A stretch of DNA of 64,000 nucleotides from assembly GCA_030141605.1 (NCBI GenBank), contig JAQGDQ010000084.1, forward strand, positions 419,001-483,000, written 5' to 3'. Positions 21,969 through 35,249 of this stretch are shown one piece after another. Below the pieces are notes generated by a model. That model did no database searches, was not told the origin of the DNA, and worked only from the letters and a program-made list of their open reading frames with translations. Every line of letters begins with the position of its first letter. The first letter of the stretch is position 1. Origin of the DNA: Tubiluchus corallicola (Eukaryota > Priapulida > Priapulimorpha > Priapulimorphida > Tubiluchidae). Both the position numbers and the translations under genes were made by a program.

Positions 21969-24900
21969 GTGCATGTGAGAGTGAATGAGTGTGAGAGAGC
22001 GATCATTTAATGCACTTCTGTTTTGTTTCTTAAATTTCAAATTTACCATTAATCAGGGCAGGACCAACACAACATTTTCTTCCTGGTGTTGTCCAGAGGC
22101 ATACCAGTAGTCTCATTAAAAACTATATGTTGATGTTTTTTCCTTGTAAAATATGTGTTAAATTATTGCTTTCGGTAAAAATTATCATTGTATGCTCATG
22201 GTAAATCTAACAATAAATTCTAAGTTCTATTTCCCTTCTTGAATTGGATGACATAGCCATCTAACTTAACATGCCAATAGCGTTCCCCAGATCTCGAATC
22301 CTTTCTTTCCAACTGTCTTCATTTTCACAATTTCTTCCCAAATATTTTTCCTTACTTGACTTCTTTACTTGTGCAAACTGTAACGACCATAATGGTAACA
22401 ACGACCAAAAGTAATTGATATCTATGGTTGACGTACATCTTAAAATAAAAACATGTTAAAGAGTTCATGATTCATGATCAGCTGTGGCGCACATAATAAT
22501 TAACACGTGTTGTTACTAGTCATAATAAATTACTCTAAACTTCAAAGGCCATAAGCCCATAATCAAATATGGCAGTCATAATTTCAATTCCCTGGACATT
22601 TTTAAGCAAACCTAAGCAGCTGTGAAAAACGACAAGGGCAAAGAAACGATAACAACAACAAAAATAACAAGCAACAACATTGCACAAAAAACATCAGCGG
22701 GAACAATATGGAATTAACTAAAAATTGAAAAGTTAACCTGGGTGGTGAACAATTCAAAGCTCGTTCAGGCAGATACATTTCACATGCACCATGCTGTCTA
22801 TCAGTTTACAAAAAACTAGACTTCTGGAAAATTCAAAAAAATTTTTGGCTCCCTAGCTGCTTGTTCATGATATATGGGCGCGAATACACAGTGTTTCTAG
22901 ACATCTCAAAAGCAATTTCAAAAACAGTTTCAGGTCTTTGAAATGTTTCTACGATGTTTTAGTGACGGTTGTGACAGTGTCTATGAAAATACTTAAATAT
23001 TTGCAAATTAAATCGATACATGCAACATTAATACGTGAGTTAATAGTTATCCTTTCAGATCATTTTTATAAAAACAGCAGTTACGCATTTTTGAAGCATC
23101 TTTCAAACTCTGTAGTCGTGTGCTCTGCAATAAAACGGTTTTTGAAACAACTTAAAAAGTTGTGAACATGCTACGTGTTTGTTGGCCACCAGACGTCACT
23201 GGGACATGAATATGAAAATAATTATGAACATTCATCGCTACTTTGCTAGTGCATGTACATGATGATACTATCTTCAGCATCATATATTTATATCAGTCTG
23301 GTGCCATCATCTATTAGAATAGCTAAACAAGTAGGGCCTGTAGAGTGTAGGAGTAAAAAAGATTTATAGGTGAGCCCTATCCTTGCTATAAGCTGTAAAC
23401 TATTATTAATTTTTGAAGGCTGGTCAGGACTATAAACTAATTACTGATGAAGTCGTAGACTAAATAAATGATGTTTCATATTATCCAGCTTAAAGGCATT
23501 AAGAAAACCTGGACATGAATATCATGTTGATTAGTTTATTTTGCTTGAGTAATATTATATTGTATTACATCATATATTATAATGTAAAATTATTAATCTT
23601 TTGCCAAAAATTCCATATCTTCATTTTGAGGTACATTTTGTTTTTCAGTGGCTAAAGCTACAGCCTTAATTACCTAATAATTATTGGTAATTTTGCTGCA
23701 GCATTATTTTATACTAATTATTCTACCAACTTATAAGTTATAATAAAAATTCTAATTTTAATTATAAAAAATTACGTTACAGCAAGTCTGTACAGCAAGA
23801 TAAAATGCTAGTATATAAAGTGTTGCATTAGCAAATGAATTTCAGCATTAACCACTGACGTTTCGGGGTTTACTTGAAAAAATAATTGCCGGATTTTGCT
23901 ACAGTATAACTTGAATGAAAATTGAAAAGCAATATTGACTGTGGAGCCTGCTAGCATTGCTTTAGTCGTGTTAGACTGGCATTTACGTATTGAAATGAAA
24001 ATAAATGATATTTAAATTTCAAGACTGCGTATTTTGCCGTTTACAGACGCGGTGATATTGAAATCGTTTATGGCGTTTTCTGGAGTTACCTGCGTAAAGT
24101 CCTAGCCACGACTTAGGTGATTTTTTTAGGTTTACTGCAGTTCAGAATCAGTAAATTTTACTAACTTGATACTAAGGACGTTACAGCAAATTCCACAAGA
24201 ATAACTCACCATACTAGAGAGTTTTGGTTGCAAACAAATGAAATAAATAGCTTAAAAAACGTCACTACAGGCAATCTCTCTGACACAGTCAGAATCACGC
24301 TTTGTACGTTTCGTTTCACATTGATTCCCATGACTAATTATTGAAGAATCTAAATGATTTAAATTCTTTAGATAGCACGAGACAAAGAAAACACGCAGCT
24401 ACAACCGAAAATTGATGTAGTAACTAGTTTTTAGTAATACTACTGCTGAGTACTGGCATTATACTATTACTAGCAATGATTATACCAACTTGTAGTGTTT
24501 ACTAGTAGCTAGTTTTTATTATTACTACTACTAGCATTATAGCAATGATTATACCAACTTATAAGTTAGAATTTCGTATAGAATTGATGAGGGAAGGCAT
24601 AATTTTCTAATCTAATCTAAAAATATATATAACCTAAAATATGCATGTTAATCCTATCTAACTGCTAAGTCAGAATTGTGGAGAAAGTGTCAAACATGAC
24701 CATAGAAACTTACAATGAGTTTGTGATTGTAAAACACTTGTAAATGAGAGTAGTCTATGAGTACGACCATCACGATCAATTTCAATTCAATTCAGTTTTA
24801 TTTGAACAAATACATACAATGTACGTTGGCAAAGCAATACAACTTAAATACCATGCTAAACCAAAAAAATACAATAGGCTGTGTGTAAAGATATTTTCAT

Positions 24901-25367
24901 AGACAAATGTTAAGATATGGCATACTGATACAAAAGTCACAGTTACATAAAAATTGTATAATTTAGCAATGAAAAAAGAAAAGTGAATTAAAAGTAGTAG
25001 GTATCTGTACCAGCACCTTCTGTGATTGTAGCAAAAACTCTTCTAATACACTCTTAACTCATTAACCCTATTTATTCTAATGGCTTCACCAACCATTATA
25101 TAGAACACCACTGCACCTTATCACACAAGCCATCAAATAGTGTTTATAAACAAAACTACTGCAAGCCTTAATTTTAAGCTTGGTTGGTTTTTTATTAACT
25201 GTTGCCATTCTTGTCATTAAAATTTTTAGATAGTTTTACTTATTTTAAATAAAATAAATAAGCATCTAAAGTCATTGAACCAATTTTTCAGCATTTGAGA
25301 ATCGAGATTCGCGATCGCAGTTTTAAGATTCATGGCTGCTCAATCTGAGTAGAAATCACGCTTTTAG
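21969..25367. other. Spacer upstream of the RNF212-like gene
   Basis: No gene supported. Small features: a partial tandem duplication at about 24420-24560 built on ACTAGTTTTTA and AATGATTATACCAACTT, and a retroelement-like tail at 24776-24865 (AATTCAATTCAGTTTTATTT...) that matches 35640-35720 in inverted orientation. The promoter of the RNF212-like gene should be near the right end, but no TATA box or other clear element is visible just before the ATG at 25368. Confidence 0.45.
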
Positions 25368-28300
25368 ATGGCTGACTGGATACATTGTAATGGCTGCTAT
25401 AAACAACCTGGTGATGGAGGAGGCTTTTTGTTAACCAACTGCGGTCACATATATTGTAAAGACTGTATTCAGAAATGTAAGTTTTTTTAGTTTTCATTCA
25501 ATTCAATTGATTTTATTTCCTCAAACATTCATTTCACATTATAATATTATAGAAGTAGAAAATTTCAGTAATATTCGAGCAGGAGCAGCGAAAGACCAAT
25601 TAGTCACTAACTCAGCTGCTCCTTTTTGAACAACAGAATTTTTTTTGAAAGGCGCAAATGAAAAAGCAAATAAAAAATATCAAATCGTAAATATGTTATG
25701 TCTAACAAGCCAAAGGCAAAACAAAAAGCAAAATATAGATCTTTATTTGAGATTTTAGTTGGTCATCTGATACCCAAAATGTTTGTGTAATTTCACCTTT
25801 GAAACTGTAAGTCATACTGTTAGCAATCATTAATATTTTTCTTTCAAAACTCACAAACATGACGGACGACATTACTTGCCTATAGTGCTGCTAATACTAG
25901 CTACACAGTTGTACAAAATATGTGCACATATTTGTTTGTATGTTAAAATCTGGACAATATTTTTGGACGAAGGTCCAATTCGTTTTCAAGGCAAGAAACT
26001 GCAAAATTATGATCTATCTTTCCGAGATGAATCGTAGTATAGCTAATATACGACAGTTCTTTTACAGTTATGCAAGAAGTAGCCTCTAGTAGGCCTACAG
26101 TCAATCTCGGGTATAAAGTACTCGCTTATAAGGTACCACCAACACCGGTCCCGATTTTTCGTAACGTTTTTCCTTGTAAAAATCTTCGGGTCTTGCGTAT
26201 TAGAAACCCAGATAAATTGCCTCGCATATAAGGGACCCTATGATCAAAGCGAAATTGATTGACTTTTAACTTCAATTTTACACAAACTCGGCCTTTGAAC
26301 AGCTCGTTTTCCGAGGTCACATACATCTCGCATCACTGAAGGAGCTTCCGACATACCGTTTGCACCGAGTGTGTAAGAATAATCCATAAAAATATAGGTA
26401 AAAGTACAGAAAAGTACAGGTCTTGATACATCCTCAGTCTGACTCAACTTCGGCTATAAGGGACATCAGATATAAGGGACGGTTTTTTCCGGTCCGTAGG
26501 TGTCCCTTATATCCGAGGTTGAGTGTATATGCATTTTTTATATGTTGTAATAGCTCTATATTTTTTACACATTATTCTTTAGGTACCAATGAAACATGCA
26601 AGATGTGTAATAGTAAATATGTGGCTATCCAGTTAACAAACCAAGTAAGTTATGCGCTGTTTTAGTGGCTGATGCATATTGCAATTATCATGCATTCTAT
26701 TTTAGTTTCTCTGCGCTGAAACATTTTCTGTAGCTGTAGATAATAGGCGTACACATTAAGTGTACCACAGCAATGCATCTTAACTAGAACCGTCACTTGA
26801 CACATGAGTAAAGCTAAGCCGTCTGCTGCATCAGTTCAGTAACTTCAGTTGTTTTGCGTGGACTTTGCTGAACTATGCATTAGTCTGCATGTAGAGTGAC
26901 TTACCAGCAGGATCTTACTTGGTAACAAGAGAAAATGAACTAGGTAAGGTTCTAGCTAGCTGTTAATACCGTTACTATTACAACAGCATGGGCTGCTAGG
27001 CGTTATCAAGTGTACACAAATACGTTGTCTGGTATCTTTAAGCTTTGACCTTTTCATGATCATCATCAATCGCTGAAATTATGAAAAGGCTTATTACGCT
27101 ATGATACAGTGGCTATAGTGTACGTAATTTCAAAATTATCGCTCTTTCAACAATTTTTTTGACTCTTGTGCGATAAAAGTCGAATCCTTTTTATTTTTTA
27201 TTCGCATGGCCTTGGAAGAATTTTCAGGAATCATCACTATATTTGACCAACCTGCCTCCCTTATTTTTGAAATGTTCTTCATTTAAAACTGTGTCTTCAT
27301 GGTTTTTTGATTTTAAACACAAAATTAAAATGTATAATCAATGCTTTAAAAATTGTTTGGTATGTGTCACGGTGCCTTTTTTATATGCTTGCTCTCCCAA
27401 ACTTTAAATTGTCTGCTCCCGAACAGGCTACGCTCCTATTGTAATAGGGACACTTTTTTTACATCAGTGTAACCACATGTATATCACTACATATAAAAAT
27501 ATAGAGTCAATTATGCGGAGTTGTTTGAGTCAATTGCCGACAGTTTTTATATAGTTTTGCATAGGAGCGGCCTGTACTAGAGACGTTTTTGAGACAATTA
27601 CACGATTGATTCTACATTACGGTGAGTCTAATACACAGCAATTGCTGTATTAGCTTAGTGTCGGTAAATTTGGCAATTTCGGACCGATGTCACTTCCATT
27701 TTGTCCAGCAAACCGAGATACTCTATATTCTATATATAGTTATTACAGCATATATGCATGTAGTTGAACAAATTCTAATGGGACTCTTGGATACAATTCC
27801 AGCTTAATTTTCGCTCTTTTTATCATGTAACCTGATAATCAATAACTATAGATTTTTACTTCGTAGCTCAAACCCGAAGTACAACTTTTCTTTACTGATG
27901 CAATTGCGTTGAAAAATCGACTTGAAAAGGATTTGAAGGAAGTAAGTGATTATTTTTGTAGTTAGTATTATTAGCACAGACATTATTAGAAACTAAAATG
28001 ATTTTTAAAGACTAGATTGGTAGATACATACAGACTTTAAATAAACATTTATGTATCTATCTATCTAGTCTTCAAATCCTTCAGGACCATAAGTGTTTGC
28101 TGCATTTGCATGGTTTCATGAAAAACTGCTCTCACTAAGCAGTGATTATGCTATATTTGATCATTTTTGTAGGTTTATGCTCCTCACATAATTGATTTTC
28201 ATGCAAAATTATACATGCAATGCATTTGCTTAATTTAGATAAATTAAAAATGGATTTTTTACGAATAAATTGAAAAAAGCTTTCAGTGATTGCAGTGTTT

Positions 28301-31300
28301 GCACTGTAACAAAGTACAGTATCACTTGTGTGAAATCAGCTAATGCAGAAAATTTCAACTATCCAGACACAACACTCTGATAAACTTTGGCTTCAAGTCA
28401 ACTCTGTTTTTAAGGAGAAATTTCTGTTAAAAGATAAAACGACCTTAATTTGTCATTGGCTGATCAGTTGGTTTTTCCTGGAATAGCAGTAGAACACTGC
28501 ACAGCTTGGGCTGCAGCAAGCAGGGGATCAATAAAATAGTGTGTACGATCACGCAAGTGTACACCAGACTAAGCTACTCAATAATCTAAATTGGAGTGCG
28601 TGAAAAGGGCGTGCTTTTCTTAATTTTATCCAAATAAATAACTTATGAATGTTTAAACAAATAGCATGATTCGACAGCCAAGATTCTCCTGAATAGAATA
28701 GTACCTAATTTTTAATAATTTAGTTATGTTTGTGCTCACATGGTCGCAGAAAAGTGGTAGGTCCTATAAGACTTATTTTGAATGGTGCAGTCCTTGAGTT
28801 AAAAATTGTTTTAGTTGTGATCATTTTTGCTACCTTGCTAGAGTCTCAAATCTTGGGAAATTAAATAATGTGTAGGACCATAGAGACAGGTGTACCCAGT
28901 TTGCATAAATTCTGTATTTACTATTATGGTGTTTGGTGATTTAAGCAGTGAAATATATTTCAAACAGGCCTACAATGAAAATCTTCTGTTTTCGTCTGAC
29001 TGCCCACGTAATATTTTTTTATCGCACACCCGACCTGGAACTTCTATAATTTTTTTGTATGTCCATGTACTTATCTGGTGCAGTCTTAAAAGCATATTTT
29101 TTAGTCTAAAACGTAGAATTCTATAATTATTATGACTTTGCTGTTTTGGCGAAGAGGCAGCCATGTTTTTCTATGACTCACTCTTGGTTGGGGTTGTCAC
29201 TTTGTATTATGCTAGTTATCTGATTGGAGGCTAAAAACTATCGTATTTTCCACCAAATCAGTGTATTAACAGCCAAGTAATGTTTCCGTGATTAAGCATA
29301 ATTGATAGAACACATACCGTACAAAAAGAGACTACATGATGATCTATAATCATATGATTGTTTAGTAAAGTGAAACAAAAAAGTAACAAAACGAAGCTTA
29401 AAATGTGCTTCAAAAAAATTAAAACATTACTGCTAACCAGTGGGAAATAAACAAACCTTGATATGAACTGATTTTATGTATTCCACAATTCAGCTTTTAA
29501 CAATTTTTTGGGGAAAAAATATTCCTCCCTCCTTTACTGGCATCTTTTGAACTCATGAAGTAAGGCGGAAACAAAATTTTTTGTACCAGTACTGTGTTTA
29601 TACACAACTTACGTAAAGAATTTTTCTGCTTTAGGGTGCATTTTTCGTGTTACCTGAACACCTTGTTTTTTATGTATTTACGTGTTTTTTGATAGCAACG
29701 GACAATGCAGATTTCACTTTTATTTGATAGTTTTATGAAGAACGGTAAATTTTCAAATGATTCTAAAATGTCTTTGTTTCTTTAGATGGGTCAGGCACTA
29801 AAATTTCAAGCAGGACACAGGCAACGATATGCTGTGTACACCCAGCAGAAGGTATTATAATACTTTCTTGTAAAATGTAAATAGTTAATTTAATGAGGGA
29901 CGTATCAAGACTTAAATAATTACTTGTGGTGTATAAGAAACACTATTAACCTAGTTTCTATGTGGTCACTATTAATTACATGTATTTGCATAGCTCTTAT
30001 ATTTAAGCAAGTTGCGCAACTGCTGGTTGTGTAATACCTTGCACCTGTTCGTTATGTGGCACTTATATAAAAGTGGTTCTCAGTAACTGTCTGTGGTGTG
30101 TTATAAAATATGCCCTTTACATGAATATGAAAGTATACACATTTTCCGAGGAGAATAAGAATTTTTTCTAAAATGTGACGCCCCTCAAACTTCTGCACCC
30201 TAGGCTTTAGCCTAGTTAACCTATTAGTTAATGTGCCTCTGAATTTAAGACTTGTTAACAATGTATGCACCTTCTGGGTGTTTATTTTGCAAAAAAATGA
30301 AACGTCTAATAAAAATTGATGGATTCAAAACAGTTGTTGTTTGTTCTATCAAGTGGTGAAGTTTATTTTTTAAAATATTTCTTTTAAAAAGCCTAATCAG
30401 GCTACGTGCCTGCAAAACATTCCGTAGTTATTTTATCACTTTCTACTGAAGTAATGTTAAATATTTTGAGCTTCAAATTTTGTGCATTTAGAGAAATAAA
30501 CAATTTTTGCTATTAAACGAAGTGCTTTTTTGTCACCAAGAAGGAAAATCTAAACAAAATTTAGCAAACTATGGTTTACCTGAACAAATTTTTAAAGCTG
30601 GAAATTAGTGTAAATTTTCAAAAATTGCTGTTTAATTTAAAGCACCTTTTCACTTACTTTTATTATGCCTTTATATGTTAATTAATCTTTACCGGTAATT
30701 CGTTTTTTTTAGCTTGCAGCATTTGGGGCAAAATTTGAATCAATGAAAAAGTGCCTAGAGACTTTAAGTGGGTATGTTTAATGACATTCTATTGTCTGTG
30801 ATCATAAATTATTATAACCGGAAAAATAGCATTTCACCAAAATGAAGTATTTGGATTTTCTCGCATTTTTTGAATATTTTTGTTTCTTTATTTATTTAGA
30901 GAAAACAAAAAGTTGGAAGAAGAAAACCGTTTGTTAAAAAAGATGCTTCAGCAAGGGGTAGGGCAGATATTAACTTTTTTTATAATCTGCAGTGTATGTT
31001 ATCTACCTGTTGCTATTTTCATACATATATAAGGATCCCGCAAATGATGTTAATGTTTATTGGTTGTAGTTTCTATAAGTGGCGATGAATGGCCACGCCC
31101 ACCATTTTAACAAGTTCCTTCATTTTGGTTACTTTAAACATACAAACCACGCGGAACTTGTTTAGTGATTGAAAGATGATACTTCAGAATGATTAAACGT
31201 ATAATAAACCTTTTAGTCCTTGGCATAAGTACCTGTCTTTATAATAATGTCTGTAAGATTTTCCCTCAGTCAAATGTAAATGCCATCCAATCTTATGTTT

Positions 31301-34300
31301 TGCATAGTATATAACTTTCTAGCAATAAAGAATACTAATACTAAATAATAATAATAAAAATTTATTAACCTGTATGTTAGTCTTGTGGCAGTAGTAAGTT
31401 TTGTTGTTCTATTTTTAATTTTGCAGGAACAACGAAAACCGCATATGATCAAGTGAGTATCAGTTCATTTTTAAATAGTTTCTGTCATGGCTGAGATGGT
31501 TAACCGTTTAACCGACCGCTCACTGGTGTAACCATTTAGAAAATCACTAACCGTTTAACCGACCACTAACTGGTGTAACTGTTTAAACAATCACTGATCG
31601 TTTTAACCGACCGCTAACTGGCGTAACCATTTAGAAAATCACTAGTCGTTTAACTGACCACTAACTGGCGTAACCATTTGGAAAATCACTAACCATTTAA
31701 CCGACAGCTAACTGGTGTAACTGTTTAAAAAATCACTGATCGTTTTAACCGACCGCTAACTGGCGTAACCATTTAGAAAATCACTAACCGTTTAACCGAC
31801 AACTAGCTGGTGTAACCATTTGGAAAATCACTAACCGTTTAACCGACAGCTAGCTGGTGTAACCATTTAGAAAATCACTAACCGTTTAACCGACAGCTAG
31901 CTGGTGTAACCGTTTAGAAAATCACTAACCGTTTAACCGACAGCTAGCTGGTGTAACCGTTTAGAAAATCAATAACCGTTTAACTGACCACTAACTGGTG
32001 TGACCATTTAGAAAATCACTAACCTTTTAACCGACAACTAGCTGGTGTAACCATTTAGAAAATCACTAACCGTTTAACCGACAGCTAGCTGGTGTAACCA
32101 TTTGGAAAATCACTAACCGTTTAACCTACAGCTAGTTGGTGTAACCATTTAGAAAATCATTAACCGTTTAACTGACCACTAACTGTATAACTGTTTAGAA
32201 AATCACTGACCGTTTAACCGACCGCTAACTGGTGTAACCATTTAAAAAATCACTGACCGTTTAATCAACTACTAACTTGTGTAACCATTTAAAAAATCAC
32301 TAACCGTTTAACCGTCACTTAGCCAAGTTTTCTATGTATTAATGAAACCTTGTATCTTTTCTGAATTGGCGTACGCAGTTAGCAATGTCCCACTTTCATA
32401 AAATTATACTATTTACAACATTGTTTCAGTTAATCTGGTTGCCTAAGAAGCATCTAAACAGTAAATTGCAAAAACTTTTTCTCTCGCGTATGTTAAGAGG
32501 ATGTCGCCATGTTGGACATTGTCACTGGTGCAAGCTAAATATGAACCGCACCGCTTACTCGTGCAAGTCGTGTGTATTCGATATTTTCTTACATGTATGG
32601 GGAATACAAATGTATGTATACATCATGGGGAATGGTTAACCGATCGCAATTAATAATGGTTAAATGGTTAGTTAAAATGCCTAACCATCTCAACTTAAAT
32701 TCTTAAATAGTAGCTTGTTTGTACACCTCTGTCTACTAGATTTGAAATTAATCCATTATATCAGGTGGCATGAAATATAAGCCCCAAAGTTTTCACTGCT
32801 GTATCATGAGAAAGAAAATGAGAAAGAAATAATTATAGGAAGAGAATATTTATTTCAAATAAATAATCGCTGGACAATTGCAGATGTGGAACTGCAGCAC
32901 CCTCTATTTTCACTCGATATTATCGATGATATTCAATATAATGTCTTTTTCTTTGGTTCGTATTTTATATTTTATACTTGTACTGAACCAGATGACGCAA
33001 AGGTAGTACTGTTTGCTTCACAGCCCAGCACAGTGCCCTCCAGCAACGCGGTCATGCGCACATGTCTGAGTGCAGGTAGAGAAAGTACTGTCGCTCACAC
33101 AGTTTGTTGTCAGTTGTCACGTGCCTACCGTGAATGGATCACAGCAACAATTTAGGTTATTAGTAAGCAAAACATTTTTTCTAGTTTGCGATTTTATCAA
33201 GTTTATGTATAAACTTTCATATGTTGTTTGTTTAAAATTACATGTTTGTTTGGCTTTACATAGTATTAAAACAATGGCTAAAAATTTTCTGAAGGAGCCC
33301 CCCCCCCCAGTAATTTTAGCTACGAGCCTCTCAATTCAGATGTGTTAGTTTGTGATGTACTGCACACGTTCGACAGCTCAGGTGAGCAGCAGCAAATTTG
33401 AAATTTGAATTTTTATCTTAAAAGTTGCCTAGTTTTAGCACAATACACTGAATGAATATCTTACAGTAGCACTGTACTTAAATTTTCGCTTTCGCAAACA
33501 CGTGCAACACGCTCATGGAATATTTTTGCCGCTGAAAATTATGTTAGTTTGTGATATCATGAATAATTGGGCTCACCCGCCAGTAATTAAGTTTTCAATA
33601 TATTATTTAATGATCTGAAATTCCTTTGCAGTGTTAACTGTCCTAAAACGTATACTTTTTATCGGACTTGAAAATAGTGTAATACATGAAAAAATCATCC
33701 TGTCTTCTTTTAGCTGGTATTAGTCTGGTTACAATCCAATTCTTATGTTTTCATTTTCCAGTCACAACACGACACCTGGAGTTTCAGTTTCACCCAAAGG
33801 TAAGTTAAATTAACGGTCAAAAATTTCCTGCCAAATGTGTTGCCTTTTGATGCGCTTTTATAGTTACTAATTACGAGTTTAATTCTTTTTTCGTTTTTAT
33901 GTTGTTTGAGTTTAGTATATGCACGATTAACGAAATGTTGAGAGTTTTTTTAAGAAAAGAAACTGTGCCAACTGCCAAGTGGGCATGAGTTGCAAAAGTT
34001 AGTTTTTTTTTTCTAAATCACTATCGCATATTTGATTGATTAATTTTCTTGGCAGGCATATATTATACTCTGGGCTGCATAATAGCAGTGTTGTCTTTCT
34101 AATCCTCCGGGGATGAGGATTTTCCGCGGATACGCGGAATTTCGAGTTTTTGGAACACCAGTAGTGCCATTTTTGTAAATTGCGTAGATTCGTTGAGAAA
34201 ATTTTTACGGACCCAGTACATTATTTCACAAACTGACCGCTAGTTGGCAGGCCGTCACTTTGTTTACATCACGTATATCAGTGTAACCACGTGTATATCT

Positions 34301-35152
34301 CTATGTATAAAAATATAGAATCAATTGTGCCGAGTTATTTGAGTCAATCGCAGACAGTTTTTATATACTTTTGCATAGGAGCGGCCAGTACTTAGGCGTT
34401 TTTGAGACAATTAGGTATCATGTATCCTTGATAGATGGGTATTTTAAATTATGCATGAAACAATGTAATTGATATTTTAAGTCCACTTAGAGGCTCTCTA
34501 TGGTCACGAAATTGCAATTTGTTGCCGGCTCCTCTTGAACTCCATTGGGGGCCTAGGTGGCCCCAAAACCCCCGACCTGTTTCAGAGTTTTTTACAATTT
34601 GTCATTTTCATCCCTGAATTAAGATCATTCCGGATAGGGACTATATTTGGGAACAAATATGTGTGTACACCTAATCTTGAATAATGTTTGAACAATTTGT
34701 AATTGTGACTACATATATTTTGGGTAGGAGCATAATGAAGATTGTAGTATTTGCCTACTTCATGATCTCGCTGTACTAGTTACATTGCTGCATTAGCAGT
34801 TCTCCATTTGCATGAATGTAATGGAGGATTACCTTAAGACCAGACGGTTTAGTCTCGTGGTAATGCATCTGCTTTCCATGCTGGACGTCGTGAGTTCGAA
34901 CCAGTGGCCGGGTCATACCAAAGACTTTAAAAATGGTACCTGCTGTTGCCCTGCCTGACACGTGGTATTTACGGTAAAAGTGGGGCAATAATAGTCTCTG
35001 TTATGTAGCGGTAGGTTGTTATTTACAGTCGGCGATAATGGCTCTTTGAGCTAATGTTAATTGTTGACCCAAAAGCTGACTTTAAATAAAGATGATTATT
35101 ATTATTATTATTATTATTATTATCACCATCATTATTGTTGTTGTTGTTGTTG

Positions 35153-35186
<34 letters not shown>

Positions 35187-35215
35187 CATCATTGTTGTTG
35201 TTGTTGTTGTTGTTA

Positions 35216-35249
<34 letters not shown>

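Noticed and set aside
21804-22049. His/Thr repeat protein on the minus strand
   Set aside because: Translation of the GT microsatellite.
31501-32315. CRISPR-like or centromeric array
   Set aside because: Head-to-tail 47-bp units with no spacers; short and intronic, fits a minisatellite.
34841-34915. Functional tRNA gene
   Set aside because: A- and B-box-like motifs are present but the arms do not fold into a clean cloverleaf by eye and a SINE body follows directly.
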